NCBI GenBank assembly: GCA_963931865.1
Contig: OZ007508.1
Coordinates: 5,890,237 to 5,954,236 of the forward strand
Direction of reading: 5' to 3'
Source of the DNA: Axinella damicornis
Taxonomy: Eukaryota > Porifera > Demospongiae > Axinellida > Axinellidae
Length of the DNA: 64,000 bases
The translations under genes were made by a program, and so were the position numbers. Within the stretch, counting starts at the first letter, position 1. Each line of letters starts with the position of its first letter. The notes beneath the pieces are model-generated. The model made no database searches. It worked only from the letters and a program-made list of their open reading frames with translations, and was not told the origin of the DNA. This document shows, piece after piece, positions 55,257-64,000 of the stretch.

Positions 55257-58200
55257 AGAGCACAATCATGGGGTCAAGGCTACGATTACAGTGACACTAC
55301 AAATCAATTATAAGCAGCTCTGCATGGATTACATGCATAATGAGGTAGTCGTCTGTATGATTATAACAACATATGCTAGTCTCATTCCCAGGCTTTCAAC
55401 ACCTCCAGTTTTCAATCACTTACAGTTTGCAAAAGTTGCATACTGTAATGGTCAAAAGCTTGAGGTGTAGAAGCCAATATGAAGAAGAGTGTGAGGACAT
55501 TCATTAGTTTTTGGGGGGCTATATATGTACAATTACATGCACATTGAAAGTACTATTTCAATCCATCATACACTACAGGCCTGGAGTGTATCGATACTCA
55601 TTATGTACTTGCATTGGCAAGGTAGTGCTATAATGAGATGGATGGGCATGACCTTCGGTTTTTGATCGCTTACACTGTAAGTAATCAAACACTGGAGGTG
55701 TAGAAGGCCTGGGTACAAGGTAGCCTCGTACCCAGGCCCTCGCGCGGAACGCGGAAGAGGGCCTGGCGACACATGGCAAAATTCCCGTATGTGCTGAGCT
55801 CAGCAGTCTTGATTTCGGGTAGGCGAATCACGTTCGTCCATTGCCAATTACTGCGTAGTAATTACATTCTTCACCCCGTGAAAAGTGTAGCCGTTTGATA
55901 AAACCGCTGTTCTAGCCTTCAAGACTCACCTCTGGTTGCTCCTTGGCAAGGACTTGCTACTTAGCCATCACCAATAGCTACCTTCCGCGTGATTTTGAAT
56001 GCATCCAAGTAAGGAATGTAATCGATTACGCAATTATGCTGACTGAGCACATATGGGAATTTTGCCATGTGTCACCAGGCCCTCTTCCGCGTTCCGCGTG
56101 AGGGCCTGGGTACGAGGCTAGGTACAAGGTTAGCGTATACAGGCACAATCATACAGACAACTACTACTGTACATACATGCAGGCCGGCCCGGGCACGTAC
56201 CCTACAGTCGAGCCCATGAAGTGGAGGAATGGGCATTACAAAAACAAGAATCACTTCAAGACCCAATGAAGTGTTCACAGGGCTTAAAGACTTTGTGCTT
56301 TCAAGACATGGCCAATATGGAGATCACTCTTCTCAAGTCAATATATAGGGCATCGATTCACTCGACTCACAAATACAGACAGCTGTGCAATACTGAACAT
56401 GCTTCTGCTACAACAAACACCATTTTACATACATGATGTTGGAGTGAACAGCTTTGCCCTTGGAGCATTCTTTTCACGAGGAACTGCTCTGCCCCGTAGT
56501 GGTGGCTTGGGAAGTCCAGACACGACCCTCGGAGGAGTCTTCCTGTGAGGATGGGGACTGCGGTGGTAGCTGGGTGGTGGTTTAGGGAACTGTGGAGCTC
56601 GGTGGAGCAGTCGTGAAGACTTTGTCTTTGACGGGAAGCGCAGATCTGGTGGAAGGATGCAGAACAATAAGTAGCTAGGTGGAACCACAGTGTGGTCGAA
56701 GTTTAGCCTTGTTCCCAGGCTCCTCCCCAGCTTTTCGGGAGGAGCCTGGGAACGAGGCTAGTCGAAGTTAAGGTTACATAATTACGTGTAGCACAGTAAG
56801 GTCACTTGAGCATAACGAAATCAATGACAGATCAAAATTAATGCAACCACAGCTGCTGTCATTTCCACCAGTTTACTTCTTTCCACTTGGTCCTATAGCT
56901 TTACTCTGTAAGGTCAAGGGTCAGAGCTGTTCAGCTGTTGTCATGAAATGGGGCACCTCTGTATTCGGGACGCTTTATATGTCCAAGGTGTCCAGAATGA
57001 GGGGCACCACTGTGATTTGGTTAGATACCAAAGATTCAAACAGAAAGTCGTAAAAGGGTATTTAGTTGTAGTTATGGTGAACTACGTAATACTGCAACAA
57101 CACTAGTGTGGTATACACGTGTATACGGAAGCCCACAAGCGTCAACTACTTCAATTTCATCGGCACGTCACTTCCACTTCCATTGCACCCTTCTATTGTA
57201 CGTTCCACTTCCATTGCACCCTTCTATTGTACGTTCCACTTCCATTGCACCCTTCTATTGTACGTACGTTCCACTTCCATTGCACCCTTCTATTGTACGT
57301 TCCACTTCCATTGCACCCTTCTATTGTACGTTCCACTTCCATTGCACCCTTCTATTGTACGTTCCACTTCCATTGCACCCTTCTATTGTACGTACGTTCC
57401 ACTTCCATTGCACCCTTCTATTGTACGTACGTTCCACTTCCTCTTCTATTGTACGTTCCACTTCCATTGTACGTTCCGAGATGTGGGACTGGTAGGATTT
57501 TCTAAAGACCCATGGGACCATCCATGGCAATGCTGGACATTGAGGGTTGTCCAGCATATTAGTCTCGTTCCCAGGCCACCTGGGAACAAGGCTACCAGCA
57601 TATATACTATTGATGGAAGAGCGAAGAATGCAATGAAAGTCAGAAGGTACGATGGAAGAATGCAATGGCGCGCGATGGAAGAGTGCAATGGAAGTGGAGC
57701 ATACAATGGAAGAGTGCAATGGAAGTGGAGCATACAATGGAAGAGTGCAATGGAAGTGGAGCATACAATAGAAGAGTGCAATGGAAGTGGAGCATACAGT
57801 GGAAGAGTGCAATGGAAGTGGAGCATACAATGGAAGAGTGCAATGGAAATGAGGCACCAGTGCAATTGAAGTAGTTGACCCTTGTGGGCTTCCGTATGTG
57901 TACGTACCTGATGTTTCTTTCACGTGGACACTGGTGTCCTTCAGGACTTTGATCTTTGCAGATATCTCCTTCCTCGCTCCCCACACGGCATGTTTTAAGG
58001 CTCTCTGAGAGGTTATAGTCTGCTGCAGGAGAATAGCTGCATCACGTTGCTGTTTGTTTCTGAGTGACAGAGGAGAACAGAAGGAAATAATGAAGGGATT
58101 AGGGAGGGAGGGAGGGAGGGAGAGAGAGGGGGAGGGAGAGAGGGGGAGGGAGGGAGGGATGGGGAGGGAGGGAGGGGGAGGGAGGAGGGGAGGGAGGGGG

Positions 58201-59688
58201 AGGGAGGGGGAGGGAGGAGGGGAGGGAGGGGGAGGGAGGGAGGTGGATGGAGAATAGGAGGGAGGCAGGGATGGAGGGGAGGGAGGGATGGAGGGATGGA
58301 GGGGAGGAGGGCGGGAGGGAGGAAGGGAGAGAGGGCGTGAGGGAGGGAGGCGGAGGGAAGGAGGGAGGAGGATGGAGCCATGGATGGAGCCATGGAGGGA
58401 GGGAGGGAGGGAGGGAAAAGGATGGAGCTATGGAGGATGGGGTAAGGGGGAGCAAGCCTGTTCTGATAGTACATACACGCAACACTGCTGAACATTCACT
58501 TTTCAATAGCACATATTTAAAGGGCCCACCGATCCCAGCTGATGAGAGCATCCTGCACAACAGCTTTCTTCTGCTCCCTCTTCTGCTGCAGCCACTGTGC
58601 CACAGTGGGACGAGGGCTGACACCCAACTCCCCCATCAGGTCAGACAGCTTGGCATTCTCATCACGGGCCTGCCGTAGCTGGCAGTTTATTTTGTCACTG
58701 ACTTGCTGTGTGTGTATGTGTGTGCATGTGTGTGTGTACATGTGTGTGCATGTGTGTGTGTGTGTGTGAATGGGAAGGGAACAAACACTGTGTGAGAGGA
58801 AGTGCTGGTGAGGGAGGGTGTGAGGGATCGAGGAAGGGAGTGAGCGCAGGAGGGAGGGAGCTAGGGGGAGGGAGGGAGTGAGGGGGAGGGATTCAGGGAG
58901 GGAGGGAGGGAGGGAGGGATGGAGCGTTAATGTGTATCAGTATACGAAGGAGAGAGTTGAATGTATTGGCAGGAATTTCAAAGGAGTCATGCTGTGTGTG
59001 TAGGAGTGAGGCACTCTACCTTTGAACCTACGTATTATGAACCAGCATGTATCTTTTAGATTTAAAACTAATGATGGAAGACGAAAAGATGAAAATCATA
59101 CAATTTAAGATTATTTTCCTGACTGCTTTCTTTTCACCTACTTATGTGTCAAGGAATATAGTTTCACACAGTCCAGGACTCTACTAGTGGCAATTTATCA
59201 ATATTATACCACACATATACCCTCTTCTGCTGTCTGCATTCTATTCCTGAACAAGCTCATGACACGCTCTGACATGGGATGATCGAGCCATGTGCTCCTC
59301 TATCCTCTTCTTGATCCGTGACACCTCCAATTCCTCCCACCTCCTCCCCCATCCCTCCCTTACTCCTCCCACCTCCTCCTCCAACCCTCCCTTACTCCTC
59401 CCACCTCCTCCTCCAACCCTCCCTACTCCTCCCACCTCCTCTCCCTTCCTCATCTCATCCATCACATCCCCTAACTCCTCCCACCTCCACCTCCTCCTCC
59501 CTCATCTCCTCCATTATTCTCACTTCATCCCTCCCTCCTTCCTCTCATCTGCAATTTCCTACTCCTATAGTATACCACCTCCTCCCTCCCTCCACACATA
59601 CCTCTGATTCAGTTTCTGCTGTCTGCATTCTGTCCCTGAACCTCCTCATGACACGCTCCGATGCATGCTGAGCCATGTGCTCCTCTAT
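53612..59688 (-). CDS. Unidentified coiled-coil gene, seven 3' exons
   Basis: Exons 59688-59602, 58705-58530, 58049-57908, 56645-56433, 55177-55019, 54370-54121, 53822-53612, all GT/AG and phase-consistent, about 345 residues to the stop. First three: IEEHMAQHASERVMRRFRDR; INCQLRQARDENAKLSDLMG, SPRPTVAQWLQQKREQKKAV; NKQQRDAAILLQQTITSQRA, KEISAKIKVLKDTSVHVKET: heptad-rich coiled coil. Then basic Pro/Ser-rich disorder (LLHRAPQFPKPPPSYHRSPH; VTKAPHSPTRTRVPGVGSP). The sixth exon has an ordered-looking block, SVHAERTLHFIPPGDYEAMK and AVARENWRQELGL. The end is RRQKSADVPVLPMN. The architecture fits a cytoskeletal or centrosomal protein, but I cannot name the family. The 5' end is not found to the right of 59688. 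Confidence 0.65.
55228..55254. repeat. Poly-G tract
   Basis: A G homopolymer of more than 25 nt, in the fourth intron from the 3' side of the coiled-coil gene, 50 bp upstream (gene sense) of exon 55177-55019. Confidence 0.95.
55721..56120. mobile_element. Complete 400-bp TAGCCTCGTACCCAGG element
   Basis: Ends TAGCCTCGTACCCAGGCCCT and complement, arms of about 75 bp (including CGGAAC/GTTCCG and ACATGGCAAAATTCCC). Interior unique with GGTAGGCGAATCACGTTC. Half-copy at 3214-3432. It has the same outer end as the small hairpins, so it is a candidate source family. Confidence 0.85.
56705..56760. mobile_element. TAGCCTTGTTCCCAGG hairpin element
   Basis: 56 bp with inner stem CTCCTCC...GGAGGAG and loop CCAGCTTTTCG. 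Confidence 0.9.
57112..57905. mobile_element. Foldback element with minisatellite arms
   Basis: Outer inverted ends (57112-57165, ACACGTGTATACGGAAGCCC; and 57860-57905) enclose a left array of about ten 31-bp units (TTCCACTTCCATTGCACCCT) and a right array of about six 32-bp units in reverse complement (AATGGAAGTGGAGCATACA). The spacer 57480-57640 holds a 35-bp TAGTCTCGTTCCCAGG hairpin (57560-57594). It ends 3 bp from the donor of the coiled-coil gene's third exon (57908). Confidence 0.85.
58095..58450. repeat. GGGAGGGAGGGA purine tract
   Basis: Simple AGGG/GGGA repeat in the intron between coiled-coil exons at 58530 and 58049. A related tract lies at 58800-58920. G-quadruplex forming in principle. 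Confidence 0.95.
59232..59330 (-). pseudogene. Broken tandem copy of the coiled-coil exon
   Basis: On the minus strand it aligns with the exon 59688-59602 (ATAGAGGAGCACATGGCTC ... GTGTCATGAG ... AGAATGCAGACAGC) but carries a 4-nt net gain after GCTC and so runs into a stop (VRACHELVQE, stop). Its upstream side reads VSRIKKRIEEHM. The two copies are separated by CT-rich repeats (59330-59600), suggesting unequal duplication. Confidence 0.65.
59330..59600. repeat. CTCCTCCCACCTCCTCC pyrimidine minisatellite
   Basis: About 20-30-bp units of ACTCCTCCCACCTCCTCCTC and ACCCTCCC, between the exon and its broken copy. Confidence 0.9.
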
Positions 59689-59694
59689 CTGGAA

Positions 59695-60380
59695 TGCCTG
59701 GGGCAAATGTACACACATGACAGCAACTTAGAATGCCTGCACACACTAATTATGACACCTATGTACGTATTTTTCGAATATGGACAGAGAAGTATATGAA
59801 CTATTACTCATCGTCCCAACCAGTGATAGATTTGTCGACAACACTCTAAATCCAACGTTTCGGCCTTGATGCCAAGGCCATTGGCTGAGGGTTAGGGTAG
59901 GATAACAACACGACAAAATTTAATAATGAATGAACAATGGCTCCAAGCCTTTGATGGTGAACTTGGACATGGCTGGGCCATTACCAGGGATAATACAAGA
60001 CAAATAAGATCAGAATGCATGTTTGCTTAAATACTAGCTAGCGAGTCCATTAGGTGACGTCATCACACTCATTGCTGTGTATTCTGACTCGTTGTATGGA
60101 CAATCACAACTCCTAATTATGACATATGACTCTCATTTGCAAGGTACGAACAAGTGCATTAATTTGTGACTTAACAAAAGCTATTTCACCCAAATTGCTC
60201 ATTTTTGTATCCACAAACAGACAGACGACAGACAGACACACTGACATACTGACAGACAAAGAAATCACTCTACCCTTGCCACTGCACATACGTGCATGCA
60301 AGCGGAGCATTATTATTACAGAATGATTGGTGTCCACAGTAACCATGGGCATGTGTGCAGTCAATTGGTGATGGTGTGTT
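59695..60380. other. Intergenic, no gene recognised
   Basis: Contains GCCTTGATGCCAAGGCCATT near 59860 (a short stem with an AACGTTTCGG flank, like retroelement 3' ends) and an ACAGACAGAC stretch near 60220. No supported gene. Confidence 0.4.
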
Positions 60381-60394
60381 CATGCTATTAGTGG

Positions 60395-60785
60395 TCTCAC
60401 GTGCGGTTAGATGCACTGGCAACGAGACTGATTCACAGTTCCTGGGTCAGTGTGCATATTGAAGTCACTCGACCTCTTCAGTGGCTGCACAACAGCCAGT
60501 GGATGTTATACTACAGGGAATGCTTTCATGCCATCTGCACATGTCCTGCAGATCAGAGGACGTACATATGTACGTGGTGTGCTCAGTATACTTCGGCTAG
60601 CCTGACTCAACGCCCCTGTGTTCTTACTATGACAGTGTTCATATTCTGTGGCCTGAAGTTGTGCTATGCTCATTGACATAATTTCTGCCATGTGCTTGCA
60701 ACTGCTCCATGCATGTTCTGCATGCACACTCACTCATGCAGGCTTGCCCCCACAATGTTGAGCATTCTTCCAGTTAGGTGTAGGT
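60395..60785. repeat. Diverged Helentron-like fragment
   Basis: Shares GTGCTCAGTATACTTCGGCTAG-like and AACTGCTCCATGCATGTTC, then GGCTTGCCCCCACAATG and CAGTTAGG at the end, the order of right-hand landmarks at 1000-1238. Its first part (CACGTGCGGTTAGATGCACT) recurs at 61724. Confidence 0.45.
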
Positions 60786-60805
60786 ATTCTGTGTATAGTA
60801 GGTGT

Positions 60806-60990
60806 ATTATGAGAAAACGTGCCAAGTAGGAGGGGTGTAATATGCCGATTGATTTTGCAAATCACCTCCTGAAGCTCAGTTAAGAGCTCACTCTCTCCTG
60901 TTTGCAGGGAGAGAGTGAGCTCTTCAGGAGGTGATTTGCAAAATCAATCGGCATATTACGCCCCTCCTACCTGGCACGTTTTCTCACAAC
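60806..60990. mobile_element. Palindromic element
   Basis: Arms AAACGTGCCAAGTAGGAGGG, CCGATTGATTTTGCAAATCA, CTCCTGAAG and GAGCTCACTCTCTC on each side of TGTTTGCAGG (loop near 60900). The inner arm repeats at 61381-61442. Confidence 0.8.
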
Positions 60991-61204
60991 CTGTCAGACT
61001 TTCCCTGAGGTGAAGAGGTTGCTGTATAGCAACCCTCTCAGCACCACTCTCGTTGGTTTGGCTAGTGTCTAGGCCAACCACCCTTGGTCTGTGCCAGAGG
61101 CTGTTGGGGTGCCTGGGTGGCAGACAGGCGCTAAGGCATTGTGCCTTTACAGTCAATCCCCACAGGCCTGTAAGCCAGTCCGCTGGGCACCGACCTGGCT
61201 GACA

Positions 61205-61445
61205 ACAGCTTTGATAGAGTGGAATGCACTGCACACCATCCTGGCTCCAGGGGGTGGCTTTTCACAACGCCCTGTTGAGTATAAAAAAGAGACCTTGCAG
61301 TTGCCGCTTTCCACCAGAGCGGTGCCTGCTGATGATGACCCACCGCTATACAAATGAGGGTCGAAACCGGTCCAGGCTGTTTGCAGGGAGAGAGTGAGCT
61401 CTTAACTGAGCTTCAGGAGGTGATTTACAAAATCGATCGGCAGTA
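61205..61445. repeat. Dispersed repeat, copy 2
   Basis: Same landmarks as 27455-27740: TTGATAGAGTGGAATGCACT, GACCTTGCAGTTGCCGCTTT, CTGCTGATGATGACCC, GGGTCGAAACCGGTCCAGG, GTTTGCAGGGAGAGAGTGAG. Confidence 0.5.
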
Positions 61446-61581
61446 GGTGTATTAGCAAATGCTGTACTGCAACAGAATGCCCAAATACCGTTTGGGAGCA
61501 TGCCTCCATGTCATACACAATGAGTGGGCGCACATTATGCAGCATACGTTCTGGGCATAATCTGATGCCGGCCTAATTATC

Positions 61582-61680
61582 CTCATCCCCAGGCTTCCGC
61601 CCAGATTTTATCTCGCAGTCATGGAGAATCTCAACGGCTGTGAGATAAAATCTGGGCGGAGGACTGGGAACGAGGCTAGG
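61582..61680. mobile_element. Hairpin element with CCGCCCAGATTTTATCTC arms
   Basis: CCCAGGCTTCCGCCCAGATT to GAGGACTGGGAACGAGGCTA, stem of about 40 bp. Right outer end is the standard family end; left is partly eroded. Confidence 0.8.
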
Positions 61681-61986
61681 CATAATTGTGGCCCATGATG
61701 TCATAGTTTGCATTGCACAATTGCACGTGCGGTTAAACGCACTGGCAAAGTGGTATTTCTGCAGAATTCCAGTCGCACAAGTGTGAGACAGGCATTGAAA
61801 AGACAGTTTCTTTGCTGGACTGGCTGAAGTATTCTACCCCTTAGGTGTTGAGCAGAACTCGCAAAGTCCATTCCAAGCCTCTTCCTAATGCGGGTATGTC
61901 AGTCATAATGTCGAGCATAATAAACAAACCATAATCGGTAATCGGTGTTTGTGAGCATAGCATAGAATGTGCCTGTGCCTAGCGGG

Positions 61987-62083
61987 TAGCCTCGTTCCCA
62001 GTCCCACGCCCAGCTTTTCGTCGCTACTTAGTACCGTACTAAGCAGCGACGTAAAGCTGGGCGTGGGACTGGGTACGAGGCTA
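61987..62083. mobile_element. TAGCCTCGTTCCCAGTCCC hairpin element
   Basis: 97 bp, almost fully self-complementary: TAGCCTCGTTCCCAGTCCCA, CGCCCAGCTTTTCGTCGCT, loop CTTAGTACCGTACTAAG. A left half of the same type is inside 16028-16501. Confidence 0.9.
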
Positions 62084-62629
62084 CCTAGTGGGTGCTTGTG
62101 CCGGTCAACCATTACATTGTATATATATTCATACTTCAGTACCGATATTCATAGTCCAACGCGCCTGCTTCAGTAATTATATTCATATCCAAAACCCCAT
62201 ACTCATTTCCGGAATTTATTTGCAGTGTTATAAATACCAGAGAGTGCTATATACTATTGGAGTCAGGAGGGCCAGGGTTATCCACTGGTACATGTACATG
62301 CATATACATGAAATGTACATGTACATGAACTTCGGGATGACTCTCCTTCCCTGATTTTATTTTTACCGCCTTTTTGTCCACGAGTAAGTCAGACATTTGA
62401 CTTCCTTTTTGTGCACGAATAAGTTAACAATTCTGGTGTGTACTGCGAGTTGATAAACAAGGTAGGGCTAGGCTGTAAGTTAACTTCTCAAGCAAGGAAG
62501 GGCTAGGCTTAAGACTACCAGTATTTATTCTTGGCATTTTATTGCTTGTATGCCCTGATGTGACAGAAACACAAACTTAATTTGACAAAGCTGATCAAAA
62601 GTTTGCAGTTCAACAACCAGGATAGTCTG

Positions 62630-62758
62630 GAGACTCGTTCCCAGACCGTTTATCCAGTGCGTGTATCGCTTCCAGTATAACGCACGGAAATACTTCCCTG
62701 CGCGCGATACTAAAAGCGATCTGTGCTGGGGTTGGTTTAGTCTGGGACCGAGACTACA
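62630..62758. mobile_element. TAGTCTGG/GAGACTA diverged hairpin relative
   Basis: AGTCTGGAGACTCGTTCCCAG and CTAAACCA/TAGTCTGGGACCGAGACTA with interior GCGCGCGATAC. Looks like a member of the same family with a degraded left end. Confidence 0.5.
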
Positions 62759-63280
62759 ACCAGGATTGAGTGACTGATAAAGCTCTCTAAGTAATTATAC
62801 GGTATGAATAATGGGCACTCCATGAGCTTAATGTAGCAATAATGGAAAGTATTTGAGATGAACCGTTATTCTTCTCAAATAACTAGGAATACGTATCCGC
62901 ATAATTGCCTCGCGCGCACGCCGCGGCCGCATGAGCAGCCTGGCCACGTGCTTACGAGTAGTATGATAGCTAAGTGTGAATTTGCGAGTGTGTAGCTGAG
63001 ATAAACATGTCGATTACACTCACTGTTCGACTCCACAAGTAGCTGCTCTAGCTCTGCAAGCCCTGAAGGCCCCGTTCGCTTGTACCCTAGCCTCTGGCTA
63101 CGCGAGATTATTGTGGAGTTGCGGTACAAACAGATGTTGACTGTTTGACTCCATATGTAGCTGTTCCAGCTCTGCAAGCCCTGGAGCACCGCGCGCTCGT
63201 CCACTGATCTGTTTCTCAAGGTTGTAGTTCTCGCACCGTCGAGCCCTGGCAGCAAATCAATTGGCCGGCAGGAAACCCGC

Positions 63281-63328
63281 AACATTCCTATCAACATTCC
63301 TATCAACATTCCTATCAACATTCCTGGG
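63281..63328. repeat. CAACATTCCTAT 12-bp tandem repeat
   Basis: Four units immediately before the tRNA-like SINE head. Confidence 0.9.
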
Positions 63329-63329
63329 G

Positions 63330-63760
63330 TGGTGGATTGGCGTAGTGGGATAACATCTTGACTGGGAGCCCAGCTAGGCGGTGGTGCCGCAGGTTCGATC
63401 CCCAGAAGTGGCGTTTGTTTTTCTGGTGGGGTAAATGTCTGTGTGTACGGCCTGTGTATGGGCTTCGGTGTGCACACAGCATTGCTAGCCTTCCGCCAGT
63501 TAAGCAGCGTTACTGAAGGGTTCAAGCCGTGTTGGAGGACTGGTCAAAGCACTCACCTTGAAACCATCCTTTTTACGATCTTCAAGGGGCCATGCTGTGA
63601 AACTTTCACCAGTCGACCTGGTGACTGCCGAGGCCAGCCTACAGCAGAACTAACTGATGTATTTTGTGACTTCCCATTTACACCTTTGCTTTATATCACC
63701 ACTTTTCATTTTTTCATCGACCGTCATCACATATTTCATTTCAGCACATTCCTGAGCGTG
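63330..63760 (+). mobile_element. tRNA-derived SINE
   Basis: A-box-like TGGCGTAGTGG at 63338-63348 and a perfect B box GGTTCGATCCC at 63392-63402, spaced as in tRNA genes, but the acceptor stem is not conserved. A tRNA-unrelated body of about 150-350 bp follows. The 3' end is uncertain; the tail is T/C-rich (CACTTTTCATTTTTTCATCG). Confidence 0.6.
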
Positions 63761-63767
63761 ACATCTT

Positions 63768-63818
63768 CCGGTACGTACGTACCACGTACGTACATACGTA
63801 CGTACATACGTATATAGT
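63768..63818. repeat. TACG/TACGTACATACG microsatellite
   Basis: GTACGTAC/ATACGTAC repeats, palindromic in parts. Confidence 0.9.
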
Positions 63819-64000
63819 GAGCAATAGATCCCCCATTCAGAGCCTCGTGCTAATGCGTTCGGCAATTATTCTTCTGGCACAATAGCCTCAAGCCTAGCCT
63901 ATGTGATGGTTGTTCACATATAACCCAGGAATGCCGAATCTCCAATACGGAAGGTTTTCATGCAGGTCCTGGGAATGGGCCCCATTAACGGTGGTTGGTG

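Noticed and set aside
57106..57986. Open frames up to 253 codons with repeated LHPSIVRSTSIAPFYCT-type readings
   Set aside because: Translations of 31-32-bp minisatellite arms; frames are open in several phases on both strands.
58013..58623. Ser/Pro/Leu-rich frames of 160-174 codons
   Set aside because: They translate the GGGAGGGA tract; only the piece 58530-58705 is a real exon, supported by splice sites and coiled-coil content.
61290..61375. Hammerhead ribozyme (CTGATGA ... GAAAC with a GACCC/GGGTC stem)
   Set aside because: An extra T between CTGATGA and the stem breaks the core, and no stem III with a GTC cleavage site can be formed; the other copy at 27600 lacks CTGATGA. Covariance-model search would settle it.
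63330..63405. A functional tRNA gene
   Set aside because: A and B boxes are present but the acceptor and anticodon stems do not pair well and an unrelated body follows; a SINE head fits better.

Overview
ORGANISM. This is animal nuclear DNA, not bacterial. It has multi-exon genes with GT/AG introns, two orthologues of conserved eukaryotic genes (RBM22 and METTL14), and dense eukaryotic transposon relics: DIRS-like and Crypton-like tyrosine recombinases, hAT-, TTAA- and IS630/Tc1-like DNA elements, Helentron-like elements, and a Ty3/gypsy gag scrap. Compact genes, very abundant palindromic non-autonomous elements and the constant word TACATGTA suggest a marine invertebrate. A demosponge is my best guess, but nothing here proves the phylum. 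LAYOUT. (1) 1-24.5 kb holds no intact gene. It is a nest of partly duplicated segments built from a DIRS-like retroelement relic (RNase H plus tyrosine recombinase), a small recurrent exon-like cassette ending in a transmembrane tail, and poly-C/(AC)n tracts. Later DNA transposons sit inside, and because the host segments are duplicated, several insertions can be compared with their own empty sites. (2) 24.57-32.23 kb, minus strand: METTL14, the RNA-binding partner of the m6A writer. Nine coding exons are clean and in phase, but the C-terminal exon or exons are absent exactly where the repeat field begins. (3) 32.33-44.77 kb, plus strand: RBM22 (Slt11/Ecm2 family splicing factor), eleven exons, complete, about 454 residues. 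It is head-to-head with METTL14, with only 98 bp between the proposed start codons, implying a shared promoter. (4) 44.8-49.7 kb: low-complexity DNA, then four 3' exons of an unidentified plus-strand gene. (5) 50.98-53.52 kb: a broken, internally deleted duplicate of RBM22 exons 5-11. (6) 53.6-59.7 kb, minus strand: seven 3' exons of an unidentified gene (coiled coil, then basic disordered tail). (7) 59.7-64 kb: repeats, hairpin elements and a tRNA-derived SINE. HOW IT WORKS TOGETHER. The functional centre is a divergent gene pair in mRNA processing: splicing-complex RBM22 and m6A-writer METTL14. Most of the rest is transposon sediment. The observations most worth a second look are: Helentron-like elements whose two ends co-vary; nested TTAA insertions with empty-site controls; a hairpin family with constant ends and different cores; an RBM22 zinc-finger exon whose 3' end and splice donor are tandemly repeated; and METTL14 exon-9 fragments embedded in the repeat field.
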